From contig NZ_QKXH01000001.1 of the NCBI RefSeq assembly GCF_003254745.1, positions 496,001 to 560,000 on the forward strand: a stretch of 64,000 nucleotides of DNA, in the 5' to 3' direction. Below the pieces are notes generated by a model, which was given only the letters and a program-made list of their open reading frames with translations, was not told the origin of the DNA and ran no database searches. Shown here one piece after another: positions 15,626-28,300 of the stretch (the stretch's first letter is position 1; each line of letters starts with the position of its first letter). Source of the stretch: Flavobacterium aquariorum (GTDB taxonomy: Bacteria > Bacteroidota > Bacteroidia > Flavobacteriales > Flavobacteriaceae). Both the position numbers and the translations under genes were made by a program.

Positions 15626-18600
15626 ATGAAAAAAATTTTACTAAGCGTTTTCTTTTTTTGCTGCTCAATCCAAGTTTTCTATGCTCAACAAGAAGATGGT
15701 GCTGTATCATATGTAATTCCTCCTGGAAACTCTTTGAAATTTAATTCTTTTGTTATTAATCCAACATTTAGTTTTGTTCGGCAGCAAAGTGCCTACATAA
15801 CTTTGTTTAACAAAACGCAATGGGCTGGTTTTGAAAATGCTCCGAAAACATACTTATTAAGTTATTCAGGACGTTTTAGAGAAAATGAGGGTGTGGCGTT
15901 AGGTGTTTTTCAACAAACTCAAGGCGTACTTTCAACTACTGGTTTGGTTGCCAATTTTGCTCATAATATTTTGTTGCAGGAAGACAGTAATTTGACTTTT
16001 GGGATGAATCTGAGTGCTTATAAAAGTGGTGTAAATAGTGGAAAAGTTGTTTCAAATTATCCTGATCCATCATTAGAAAACATACCGTCAAATACAATAT
16101 TGACTATTAATCCAGGCATCAATTACGGAACCGCTTTTTTTGATTTTGGATTGGCTTTTAATAATTTAGTTACCTATAATTTTAATTCTGGAATTTTAAA
16201 AGACGACCCTAACAAGGGAATCGAAGGTCATGTGATGTATACTGGTTTTATTGATTCTTATGGTTTTTTTGATAAAAGCAAATTCTCAGGTTTAATTAAA
16301 ACTGAAGTACATAAAGAAAAAACTACTTTTTCTGGATCTGCTATGTTCACAATTCCCAAAGGAATATGGGTGCAAGGCGGTTATCATTCCGTTTTGGGAA
16401 TGACCGCAGGTGTTGGTCTTAATATTACTCCTAAAATTGCTCTTGAATATTCCTATGGAATGGGATTGGGTGATATTTCTGATTTAGGTGCTTCTCATAT
16501 AATTGTATTAGCTTATAAGTTTAAAAACAGCAATTTTGATTACGGTGATGATGAGGAAGAAGGAGCTTTGATTGAGCCAGCTCCAATACAAAAAGCATCG
16601 ACTACAAAACCAAAAGCAGATGCAAAAACAGTTGCTGATGCCAAAGCTGCTCAGCAGCAAAAAATAGCTGAAAACAGAGCCAAATTAGCTGCTGATGCGA
16701 AAGCAAAAGCTGACGCGGTAGAAGAGGCTAAAAAAGCTAAATTAAGTGCAGATGCTAAAGCCAAAGCTGATGCTGCTGCATTAGCTTTAGCAAAAAAACA
16801 AGAACCAATTTCTAAAACTAAACTGGGAGCTGATGCTAAGGCAAAAGCCGATGCTGATGCGTCTGCAAAATTAATCGCAGATGCCAAAGCAAAAGAGGCT
16901 GCTAAACAAAAAATTGCTGCTGATACTAAAGCGAAAGCTGACGCTGATGCTGCCGCTGCGAAATTGGCTGCAGATAATAAAGCCAAAGCCGATGCTGATG
17001 CTGTCGCTATGAAACTTGCTGCCGATAATAAAGTTAAAGCCGATGCCGATGTCACTGCTGCCAAACTTGCTGCCGATGCTAAAGCAAAATCTGATGCTGC
17101 CGCCGCTAAATTGGCTGCCGATAATAAAGCGAAAGCTGACGCCGAAGCAGCTGCTGCGAAACTTGCTGCTGATGCCAAAGCAAAAGCTGATGCTGACGCT
17201 GCTGCCGCTAAATTGGCTGCCGATAATAAGGCCAAAGCTGACGCCGAAGCAGCTGCTGCGAAACTTGCTGCTGATGCAAAAGCAAGAGCCGATGCTGATG
17301 CTGCTGCTAAATTTGCTGCAGATAATAAAGCCCAAGCTGATGCCCAAGCTGCTGCCGCGAAACTTGTCGCTGATGCCAAGGCAAAAGCCGATGCTGATGC
17401 TGCTGCCGCTAAATTGGCTGCTGATAATAAAGCGAAAGCTGATGCTGATGCAGCTGCTGCAAAACTAGTTGCAGATGGTAAAGCAAAAGCCGATGCTGAT
17501 GCTGCTGCCGCGAAACTTGCCGCTGATGCCAAAGCAAAAGCCGATGCAGATGCCGCCGCCGCTAAATTGGCTGCTGATAATAAGGCCAAAGCTGATGCCG
17601 AATCAGCTGCCGCGAAACTTGCCGCTGATGCCAAAGCAAAAGCCGATGCAGATGCTGCTGCTAAATTTGCTGCTGATAATAAAGCCAAAGCTGACGCCGA
17701 AGCTGCTGTCGCGAAACTTGCCGCTGATGCAAAGGCAAAAGCCGATGCAGATGCTGCTTCCGCTAAATTGGCTGCGGATAATAAAGCGAAAGCTGACGCC
17801 CAAGCAGCTGCTGCGAAACTTGCCGCTGATGCCAAAGCAAAAGCCGATGCAGATGCTGCTGCCACTAAATTGGCTGCTGATAATAAAGCCAAAGCTGACG
17901 CCGAAGCTGCTGCCGCGAAACTTGCCGCTGATGCCAAAGCAAAAGCCGATGCAGATGCTGCTGCCGCTAAATTGGCTGCGGATAATAAAGCCAAAGCTGA
18001 CGCCCAAGCAGCTGCTGCGAAACTTGCCGCTGATGCCAAGGCAAAAGCCGATGCAGATGCTGCCGCCGCTAAATTGGCTGCAGAAAGTAAAGCCAAAGCT
18101 GATGCTGCTGCTGCACAGGCTGAACAAGATAAAATTGAAGCCGCCGCCGCCGCTAAACTGGCTGTTGAGGCACTTGCCAAAGCGAAAGCCGATGCTATGC
18201 CAAAAGATGAGTATGGAAAATCAATGGATAATTTGACTAAGACACTCGAAGATTCTAAACGTAAACAACAACAATTGTTAAGTCGTTTGGATGCCTCTGT
18301 GGCCAATAAGCAAAAGGCATTAAAAGAAATGAGAGAAGAGAACGATTTAAGTGATAAAGGTATTGTGAAAACTACAGTTGAATTCAAAAGTACATCTGCA
18401 GAAAATGCCGAACTGGAATCTATTAAGGCGCAAATTGCAGAGGTCAATAGAGCGCAGGCTGAATCATTGGATGAGTTTAATAGACTTTATGCTGAAAGAC
18501 TTAAAAAGACTCCAAAAAATGATTTGATCAACCAAAATTATTTAAAGACTATTGAGAATTTAAAAGCAGAACAGGCAAAAGCGGAACAATCTAATGCTAT

Positions 18601-19069
18601 CATGGCTGCCAAACTTGAACAAATTAAAGTTGAAACTGAGATAGAGAAGAAACGTAGAATTAAACGTGCCGCTTCTTTGAATGACCAAGATCGCTATACA
18701 CAGGACTTGGCTACTTTGAAACGAATAAAAGAAACAACAAAAGTTAGCAGTACACCATTAAAAGCGGAAGATTTTGATTTTGGAGAAAGTCAGTCCAATA
18801 TGCAGATTATTAAAAATAATAAGAATGTTGAAAGTGGTTATTATGTAATATTGGCTGTTCATACAGATGCTCAAAAACGTGATGCTTTCGTTACTAAAAC
18901 AGTTGCGGCTGGACAAAAAGACGTGAATTTCTTCTATGATGCCAGCTCTAGCAAATATTTTATTTATGAAGCGATGTTTGATAATTTAGATGAAGCGACG
19001 CAGGCATTAGGAGAGAAAGGGAAGAAACCTTATAATGGAAAAATGGTTATTGTTAAAATTCAAAAATAG
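15626..19069 (+). CDS. sprD: PorP/SprF-family barrel fused to a TolA-like helix and SPOR-like C-terminus, SprD-like
   Basis: A 1,147-residue protein. A signal peptide (cleavage after FYAQ, residue about 21) is followed by a PorP/SprF outer-membrane barrel to about residue 310: FVINPTFSFVRQQSAYITLF, KTQWAGFENAPKTY and the closing ASHIIVLAYKF strand. Residues about 325-858 are a near-pure Ala/Lys/Asp helix built of 17-residue units (AAAAKLAADNKAKADAE type). Residues about 860-1050 are a conventional coiled coil. From about 1062 a compact domain (GYYVILAVHTDAQKRDAF to KMVIVKIQK) resembles a SPOR peptidoglycan-binding fold. The likely role is a T9SS partner of the protein encoded 1 nt upstream, anchoring the apparatus to peptidoglycan; this is inferred. 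Symbol by locus order. Confidence 0.75.
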   Translation: MKKILLSVFFFCCSIQVFYAQQEDGAVSYVIPPGNSLKFNSFVINPTFSFVRQQSAYITLFNKTQWAGFENAPKTYLLSYSGRFRENEGVALGVFQQTQGVLSTTGLVANFAHNILLQEDSNLTFGMNLSAYKSGVNSGKVVSNYPDPSLENIPSNTILTINPGINYGTAFFDFGLAFNNLVTYNFNSGILKDDPNKGIEGHVMYTGFIDSYGFFDKSKFSGLIKTEVHKEKTTFSGSAMFTIPKGIWVQGGYHSVLGMTAGVGLNITPKIALEYSYGMGLGDISDLGASHIIVLAYKFKNSNFDYGDDEEEGALIEPAPIQKASTTKPKADAKTVADAKAAQQQKIAENRAKLAADAKAKADAVEEAKKAKLSADAKAKADAAALALAKKQEPISKTKLGADAKAKADADASAKLIADAKAKEAAKQKIAADTKAKADADAAAAKLAADNKAKADADAVAMKLAADNKVKADADVTAAKLAADAKAKSDAAAAKLAADNKAKADAEAAAAKLAADAKAKADADAAAAKLAADNKAKADAEAAAAKLAADAKARADADAAAKFAADNKAQADAQAAAAKLVADAKAKADADAAAAKLAADNKAKADADAAAAKLVADGKAKADADAAAAKLAADAKAKADADAAAAKLAADNKAKADAESAAAKLAADAKAKADADAAAKFAADNKAKADAEAAVAKLAADAKAKADADAASAKLAADNKAKADAQAAAAKLAADAKAKADADAAATKLAADNKAKADAEAAAAKLAADAKAKADADAAAAKLAADNKAKADAQAAAAKLAADAKAKADADAAAAKLAAESKAKADAAAAQAEQDKIEAAAAAKLAVEALAKAKADAMPKDEYGKSMDNLTKTLEDSKRKQQQLLSRLDASVANKQKALKEMREENDLSDKGIVKTTVEFKSTSAENAELESIKAQIAEVNRAQAESLDEFNRLYAERLKKTPKNDLINQNYLKTIENLKAEQAKAEQSNAIMAAKLEQIKVETEIEKKRRIKRAASLNDQDRYTQDLATLKRIKETTKVSSTPLKAEDFDFGESQSNMQIIKNNKNVESGYYVILAVHTDAQKRDAFVTKTVAAGQKDVNFFYDASSSKYFIYEAMFDNLDEATQALGEKGKKPYNGKMVIVKIQK
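16605..18200 (+). repeat. 51/102-bp coding tandem repeat in the sprD-like gene
   Basis: About 1.6 kb of tandem repeats. The basic unit is 51 bp (17 codons), and pairs alternate between a unit with GATAATAAA (Asp-Asn-Lys) and one with GATGCCAAA (Asp-Ala-Lys), making a 102-bp superunit; for example ACTTGCTGCTGAT recurs 102 bp apart at 17161 and 17263. Synonymous changes between units show that it is not freshly expanded throughout. Some units have lost one codon (AAKFAAD). The GC content and codon periodicity leave long open frames on the other strand and in the +1 frame. Confidence 0.9.
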
Positions 19070-19382
19070 CGATACCGTGTTTGATTTATTTTAACATAAA
19101 ATAGTTTGCAATACATTTTGATATTGTTTTAAAATGATTAATTTTAACTTTTTAAGTTATTATTTGTAATATAAATCACTAAAAAACGACAATTTAAAAA
19201 GTATTTATTATAAACAAAATTTAAAACATTCAATTTTTTAGTTTCTTTTTTGATGTAAAAAAGAGCTTTATTGCAAGATTTAAGTTAAAAAAATAGCATT
19301 TACATAAAATTTAAAATTCTTCTAATTTGTTCAAACGCCCCAAAGAATAATTTAGAGGAAGAATCATAAAAATATAATAAAC
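19070..19382. other. AT-rich gap between sprD-like and sprB-like genes
   Basis: 313 bp, extremely AT-rich. No exact TTG-N-TAnnTTTG promoter is found; only a weak A/T hairpin (CTTTTTT with AAAAAAG near 19247-19265) is visible. The giant gene may be cotranscribed with the upstream genes or use a promoter I cannot recognise. Confidence 0.45.
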
Positions 19383-22300
19383 ATGAAAAAACCTACTTTT
19401 TCTAAAATTGTTCATTGGATATCGTTTCTGTTTGAAAATTTCTTCCAAAAGAATTCGTTTTTTTATACTTCTATTACGAAAGAGTGGAGAAATTTGAAAA
19501 ATAGATTTTTTCAAAATAGCTCTTTTTCTACAATGCAAAACAGGGTTACTGTTTTGTTATTCATTTTCTTTTTACTAAGCAATAGCGCGACTTTTTCTCA
19601 AGTTGGTACGAAATTTAAAGCTAGATTAGCTGGCGGGAGCATAAGTGTAAAAGGAGATATTGTTTTAATTGGAAATAGCATAATAAATAGAGCAGCAACT
19701 CTTCCTGTCTTTAATCCAGTAGCTGGGCCACAAAACAATCAATTATTTACAGGAACGGTAACGAACTTAAATACCATAACAAATGAGGCCAATGTTGCTT
19801 TTGATTCAAGGGGGACTAGTGATAACAATAATAATTTTTTTATTGAATATTCGAATGTAGATCCAGGAACAGCGGCAGATGGCATATTTAGTTCCTCTTC
19901 TGCAGATTTAGCAATCAATCAAACGTGTAAAAAAATTAAGTTTGCCGGATTGTATTGGTCTGCAATATATCCAACAGAAAGAAGTACAAGTACTGGAGTA
20001 AAATATAATGGTTCTTTAAGAAGCGAAGAGTACAATAAGATAAAGTTTAAATTACCAGGTGCTACATCTGCATATCAGGACATTACTGCCGATGAAATTA
20101 TTTTTACTAGTAAAATAATTCCAGCTGTTCCAGCAACAGGAAACAATACAGCTACTTTTTTTGAATCTCCTTATGTGTGTTTCAAGGATGTTACTAGTTT
20201 ACTTGCAGGTTTAAAAGATGCATCAGGTGCAGACGAAGCAAACGGAAAATATACTGTCGCCAATGTTAGGGCTACTAGAGGTAAAAAAAACGGTGGAGGT
20301 GCAGGTGGGTGGACTTTAGTTGTTATTTATGAAACACCGACAATGCCAAGTAAATTTATTTCTGTTTTTGATGGATATTATTCGGTAGACGGAACCACTA
20401 CTTTGGATATCCCTGTAAGCGGTTATAAAACTTTACCTACATTAAAAGTGAATGCCAAAATTGGTGTTGCCGCATTAGAAGGAGATGTTGGTTTGACTGG
20501 AGATACTTTTCAATTTCGCAATGATGTTCCTGCTACCGGAACCTTTACAAAATTATTTGATGCAGTTAATGATGTCGATAATTTTTTTAATGCAACAATC
20601 TCTGACAATGGAGTTATTTTAACAAATCGTAATCCTGCGAGTAAAAACTCTATGGGTTTTGATATTGACAATGTTGTCGTTCCAAACGCTAATAATGCTG
20701 TTATACCAAATGGAGCTAGCGCAGGGACATTGAGGCTAACAACAAGTGGGGATGGATATGGGGCATTTTTAGCCACTTTTGCAGTAGATATTATTGAGCC
20801 TAAAATTAAATTGACAAAGAAAGTCATCAATACTGCAGGTAATGATATTACGAATCAAATAGTAAATCGTGGAGATGAATTACGTTATGTCATAGGATTT
20901 GAAAATATTGGAAGTGATAAAGCTAAGAATGTTTATATCGAAGATTATTTACCCAATATCGTTTTGTTTAATCCCCCGGTTAGTGCGCCACTTTTTGCAA
21001 CCCTAAATGATGTTTTGCCTTTACCGGCTGGTGTTACTATTTATTCTTACAACCCAAGTGTGATTGATCCACATGATGGTCTTTTGAAGCGTAAAATTGT
21101 TTTTAAAATAGATGAATCATTAGTCGATTTAAAAAATGATCAAGAAAGGTTTATTTCTTTCAAAGTACACGTACCTGTAGATTGTAAGGATTTTAGCGAT
21201 GCTTGTTCAAATGAGGTTAAAAATATTGCCTATTCTATATATGCAGGGGAACAAAATGCAGGTCCTTTTGGTAGTGGTAGTCAACCACCAAGTGTTGCCT
21301 GTGCATTAGGTGATATAGCGACCAACTTTATAGGAAATATTGATGGTTGTTTGTATGACAGTAAATATACATTATGTGGTAACAACGTTGCTATTTCGGG
21401 TAGAAATGGGTTTCAAAACTATACTTGGACTGGACCAAATGGTTTCACTGCAACAGGTCAAACAATCAATGTTAGCAAAGTTGGTGATTACATTGTAAAA
21501 GCAGACCCAATAGCACCCTGCCTTAAAACCTTGACACAAACGATTACAGTTGCGCTTTATTCAAATACAGATACAGATGCCCTACTTAAATATGCCGCCA
21601 ACTTAACGCCAAGCGGTCCAATATCTGATCGAGGTGAAATTGTTCAGTGTGATATTGACGGTAAAAAAATGCCTCATATTTTCTTATGTGGAGCAGGAGA
21701 CCACAGAGATATGAGTATCACAAATGCAGCTGTAAAATCAGTTGATTGGTACCAGCTGACAGGTGCAGCATGTATTGCAACGGCAGCAAGTAATAGCGGG
21801 AAGTGTGCCAATGAAGATCTTGCATGCTCATGGACACTATTGCAAACGTCAAATAATTATTCTGCAAATACGGCAGGCTATTTTAAAGCCGTAGTACGAT
21901 ATGATAATGGATGTTTTAATACTCTTTATTTTAATGTGTATAAAAACGATTTAAATCCTACGGCAACCGCTACGAATATTATATGTACAAAACCAGGAAC
22001 AATGACCGTGGCTGGTGTCCCTGCAAGCGGTTATGAATATAGTTTTAATGTAACGGGTTATACTGGAACAAAAACATTTAATTCAGGGCCAAATGCAAAT
22101 GTTTTTTCCACTAGTACACCACAAAATTATACCGCTACGATAAGACAAATTGGAGTTCTAAATGGTTGTGAATTTACTGTTTCTGCACAAATTGATTTAG
22201 TAGATTTTAAAATCAAAGCAGACGTTACACAGCCAACTTGTGTTAATGTGAACGGATCCATACAAGTAACGGCACCAGCAGGTGGTACAAACTATGTATA

Positions 22301-25300
22301 TACGCTTAGCAAAGGAGGTACCGTTATACAAACTGTTGGTCCAGTTTCAGCAACAAATAATACATTCTTAAATCAAAGTCCAGGTACTTATAGTGTAAAC
22401 GTAAAAACAAGTGAAGGTTGTGATGTAACTGTAAACAATATAAAAATAAATGCTTTATTGCCATTGACAGCTACTGTGGGACTAACAAAAGCAGTAACCT
22501 GTACAGATGGTGAAATTACTATTTACCCAGTTGGAGGTACAGCATTTGCTGGAACGCCTCCTTATTATTTATATTCAGTAAATGGGGCTGCTTCTGTAGC
22601 CAATCCTGTTATTCCAATTACTTTGCCATTAGCACCAGGAGGGGTTTACAACATACAAGTAACAGATCAAAATAACTGTAATGCCAATACTTCAATTACA
22701 GTTACAGCGACTCCTAAGCCAGTATATACTGTCAAGCCAACCAACATATTATGTTATGGTTCAAATACAGGTGTGATTACATTTGATGTGACTTCTAATA
22801 CAGGTGGTTATACTTTAGCATATAGTATTGATGGAGGTGCCACTTATTCTAGCAATCCTGTTTTTTCTAATCTTGTTGGAGATACCACTTATAGTCCAAG
22901 ATTGAAATACACTTTGAATGGAGTGGATTGTATTGATACTTTGCCAAATGTTACTTTAACACAACCAATTGCTGCATTAACAGCATCTGCAGGTGTTTCA
23001 GAATTGGCTGGCTGTGGCCCGGCTAAGGAAGGGAAAATACGAATTACTAATCCTCAAGGAGGAACTCCTTTTCCTGCACCAAATTATTATTTATACAGCT
23101 TCGATGATCAGATAACATGGGTAACAATAAACGATGCTTACAAAGCACCGGGTACTTATACCGTTTATATAAAAGATGCTAACGGCTGTATTTATCCAAT
23201 GCCTGGAATCGTTATTGATCCAGAACCGGTTGCACCAATAATAGGCAGTGCTCCTGTTATTGTCTATGCTTGTGATGGTAAGGCTACGGGTACCGTAACT
23301 GTAACTAATCCAGCTAGTGCTACTTATGATTATACCTATTCTATAGATGGTACTCTTAATACTCCTCCCACATCAAATGTTTTTACTGGGATAAAGGCAG
23401 GAGATCATACGATTAGAGTAAATTATATATTAAAAAGTGTTACTACGTTTAGTAATTTATTAAAAGAAGATTTTGGTAGGGGAGGAAATGTTAGGTCAAT
23501 TGGTATTGATGAAGAATCTGTACCAAAAATTGAAGATGGATATTGCTATCATGATTTAAATCTACCATCACTTTGTAAAGATACCAGAACAACATTGGAA
23601 GATAATCAATACGTTGTTACAAAGGCCATTATCCCAAATAATCCAGCCTGGTATCCTTTTAGAGATCATACTTCAGGTGGAACTGATACAGAAGGACGTT
23701 TTTTAGCCGTAAACATTGGGAAAGCAGCTGGGGCATATGGGGTGCTTTATAGCAAGGATATTGTTGATGTTATTCCAAATCAACCTATAATAGTGGATCT
23801 TTATGTTGCTAATTTGCTTAAAACTGGAACAGGTGGAGCAGCTCCTATTTTTAGATTTCAATTGGTTGATCCTTCAGGAAATACTGTTGGACTTCCATTG
23901 GATACAGGTAAAATTGCCGAAGCAATAAATGACACTAATAGAGATAAATGGGTACCCATTTCAATTTCTCTTAATCCAGGGGCCAATACAAAATTAACTT
24001 TTCAAATACGCTCTGGTAGTGTTGAATATAGTGGTAATGATGCTGTTATGGATGACATCAAGGTTTACCAATTACCAAAAGCTTGTGTTAATTTTAAAGA
24101 TATACCAGTAAAAATATCTGATAATCAAGGTTTTTCTGCTCAAGTGACAGGAAGTTCAAATATTAGTTGTGCCGCAGGAAGTGATGGTACCATTACTATT
24201 TCAGCCCAAAATTTTGATACAACAGCTGGTTTCCAGTATTCTAAAGATGGTATTACTTGGCTTACCTCTACTACATCGCCAGTAACTCTTATCAATTTGG
24301 GAGCGGGTACTTATACGCCACAAGTGCGTTTTAATACAGGGGGTGCTTGTACATTGACATTGCCTTCTAAAACAATAAATGCTCCTACGCCTATAGTGGT
24401 GAAAACAACACAAACATTAGCTACTTGTTTCCCAAATGGTGGTGCTACCATAGATGCGACTACTACAGTTGGAGGGACAGGTGCTTACACGATTAAATTG
24501 AAAGATAATGCATCTCCATTTACTGTAACTAATTTTCCACTAAACGGGATTTTAACTAATGTGGCACCTGGATCTTATACGCTTTTAGTTACTGATGCCA
24601 AAGGGTGTACACCTACTACGAATCCTACGATTACGATTGCAGGTCCTGCGAGTCCAACTGCTACTATTGATCCAACTTCAACCTTGTGTTTTGATCCAAC
24701 AACTGGAGCCATTATCAAAGTGAGAGTTACTGGAGGGGTAGGGCCTTATACTTATACAACGACTTTTGGTGGTACAACTAGCGCTGCCAGTCCTACTTTT
24801 TCAGGTCCTACTTTTGCTTACACTGCTACTGTTACTGGGACATATTCCTTTGATGTTTATGATGTAAATGGTTGTAAAGCAAACACAATCAGTCAGATTA
24901 TTAATGATAAATTGACTGCAGTTACTCCTGTTACAACACCCTTAGATTGTGATGTTGCTCCAGCAAATCAGGCTGTGATTACAGGAACAATTTCTGGAGG
25001 TAAAGCCCCATTTGTGGTTACTCTTCTTTCAGGAAACGCTTCGGGTACTTTAGTTCAACCAACAGCTGTAACGACTGCAAATGAAAAAATATTTACATAC
25101 AGCATTGCGGTTGCTGGTGCCTATAGTTTTCAAATTAAAGATGCCAATAATTGTATAACAACTAGTGATGCAACTATAAATCCATTGATTCCTATTACTT
25201 TAGGGAGTACCAATGTAAATCCAAAATGTAATGGTTCTTCAGATGGAACTATACAACTGAATCCAGGAGGAGGATCTGGTGGATTTACCTATAGTACAGA

Positions 25301-28300
25301 CGGAATTACATATAATAGCACATCATTTTTTACTGGATTGAGTGCTGGAACACCATATACTTATTATGTAAAAGACACCAATAAGTGTACAAAAAGTTTA
25401 ACGGTTACTTTAACAGCTCCTTCAAAAATCAATGGTACTGCAACAGTAACAACGCCTTATACCTGCAACAGTCCTGCTACAATAACTGTTTCAGGAGTAA
25501 CAGGTGGAACTGCCCCTTATAATTATACTTTAAATAGAGGTGCTACTGTAGTATCTTCAAATACAACAGGAATATTTAATAATATTAGTGTAGTTGGAAG
25601 TTATACTGTAACTATAACTGATAGTAATTCATGTTCATTTACAACAACGCCAGCATTGTCTATTGTGGCATTGAATCCACCAACCGATTTAGCGTTCAAC
25701 CCATCGGCTTTGACCTGTCCTACCAACAAAAGTAATGTTACTATAACCACTACTCCATTGGCAGGAAATACTCCTTATACATATACAATCTTACCTTCGC
25801 TTCCTGCGGGAGCAGTAGCTACTGCTACGGGTATTAACAATTTATCTCCAGGAACATATAATTTTGAGGTTACTGATGCTAAAGGATGTAAGTACCAAGA
25901 ATCTTATGAGATAATTGCTTTGCCAACTTTAAGTGTTAGTGGATCATTAGTTTCGAATGTAATTTGTAAAGGATCATCTGATGGTAAGCTTACTTTTACT
26001 GTTTCTGGTAATTCAGGTGCTTTCACTTATGTGCTTAAAAACAGTGGAAATGTAACTGTACCTATTGGGCAATCTACACTAACAGGAAATGTTATTGATT
26101 ACTCAGGTTTGGCGGCAGATACGTATACGATTACAATTACGAATACCTCTACAACGTGTACAGCAACTAAATCTGTTACGGTTAGTGCACCAGCATTAGC
26201 TTTAGCAATTACAGCACCAACTATTACTCCTATAACATGTTCAGCCAATGCTTCAATAGTTATTAATACTACTGGAGGTTGGGGAGGTAATAGTTACACT
26301 GTTACAGGAACTGCACCAGTAGTGGCTGCAATTACTCAGTCCACTAATACTTTTACAAACCTTACGGCAGGGAATTATACAGCTACTGTAAAAGATTTGA
26401 ATGGTTGTACTGTTTCAATTCCATTTACAATAGCTACAGTTGTTGCAGTTACAGCAAGTATTGGCACATCTGATTTTTGTTATGACAGTACTGATAAAGC
26501 AACCCTTGTCGTTTCTCCAAATACACAAACTAACTATGTTTACAGTATTAATGGAGGTGCAACTCAAGCAAATGGAACATTTGTCAATCTTACTCCAGGC
26601 ACATATACCATTCGAGTAACGGATACATCAACAGCTTGCTTTATTGATTTACCTGCAACAATCGCTAATCAAGTTACAGCCAATGCGAGTATTACAAAAA
26701 ATCTAGATTGTACAGCCTCACCAAATGCTATAATTAAAGTTACTGTTGGAAATGGGTATCCAGATTATTCATACAGAGTAAGTACTAATGGCACTTTTAC
26801 TGGTTCAAAAACTCCTATGGGAGCTGGTGTAACTACTTTTAACCATACCACTACAACTGGTGCAGCTGCGGCTACTTATTCCTTTGAAATTACCGATGCT
26901 AAAGGATGTATTGCCATAATTACTCAGGCAATAAGCGCGATAGTGCCGCCTACAGCTACCACAAATCCAACAAATCCAACCTGTTTTGGAGGAAGTAATG
27001 GTTCTGTTTTAATCAATGCCAGTTCAGGGTCGGCACCTTATACCTATGAGGTTTCGACTGTTTCTTCTACGGGTCCTTTTGCCCCTATGGCTTCTAATTT
27101 ATATTCTGGTGCTCCAGCAGGAGATTATTGGTTTAGAATTACGGATGCCAAAAGTTGTCCTTTTACAACAGGAAAAATAACTCTAGTGGCTCCTACCGCT
27201 ATCACTGCTGTAGCCGCTATAACAACACCTTATACTTGTAATGGTTCTGCTGTGATTTCTGTAACAAGTATTTCAGGTGGAACTGCCCCTTATAATTATA
27301 CTTTAAATAGAGGTGCTACTGTAGTATCTTCAAATACTACAGGAGTATTTAATAACATCAGCGTAGTTGGAAGTTATACGGTAACTATAACCGATAGTAG
27401 CCTATGTACATTTACAACAACGCCAGCATTGTCTATTGTGGCATTAAACCCTCCAACCGATTTAGCGTTTAGCCCATCAGCTTTGACCTGTCCTACCAAC
27501 AAAAGCAATGTTACTATAACAACAACTCCATTGGCAGGAAATACTCCTTATACATATACTATCTTACCTTCGCTTCCTGCGGGAGCAGTAGCTACTGCTA
27601 CTGGCATTAATAATTTGTCACCAGGAACATATCTTTTTGAAGTTACTGATGCTAAAGGTTGTAAATACCAAGAATCTTACGAGATAATTGCTTTGCCAAC
27701 TTTAAGTGTTAGTGGATCATTAGTTTCGAATGTAATTTGTAAAGGATCATCTGATGGTAAGCTTACTTTTACTGTTTCTGGTAATTCAGGTGCTTTCACT
27801 TATGAGCTTAAAAACAGTGGAAATGTAGTTGTACCTATTGGACAATCTACACTAACAGGAAATGTTATTGATTATACGGGCTTGCCTGCAGATACTTATA
27901 CAATAACAATTACGAATACATCTACAACTTGTACAGCGACTAAATCTGTTACGGTTAGTGCACCAGCATTGGCTTTATCAATTACAGCACCAACAATTAC
28001 TCCAATAACGTGTTCCGCAAATGCTTCAATAGTTATCAATACTACTGGAGGTTGGGGAGGTAATAGTTATACTGTTACAGGAACTGCTCCTGTAGTGGCT
28101 CCAATAATTCAATCTAATACAACTTTTACAAATCTTGCCGCTGGTGATTATACCGCTGCTGTTAAGGATTTGAATGGATGTACAGTTTCAATAGCTTTTA
28201 CAATAGCTCCTCTTGTAGGAGTGACAGCTAGTATTAATAATGGAACATCTGATTTCTGTTATGACAGTACTGACAAAGCAATTCTTGTAGTTTCTCCGAA

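Noticed and set aside
16605..18200. Repeat region considered as a CRISPR array
   Set aside because: The units are contiguous, in frame and coding, with no unique spacers.
17016..18236. Plus-strand frames of 150 and 255 codons in the repeat, shifted by one base
   Set aside because: Low-complexity Lys/Leu/Met/Pro products caused by the 51-bp periodicity; no independent ribosome site or family.
16651..18447. 598-codon open frame on the minus strand inside the sprD-like repeat
   Set aside because: It is the mirror of an Ala/Lys/Asp repeat whose codons contain no stop on the opposite strand. The product would be a monotonous Ala/Ser string with no start signal of its own.
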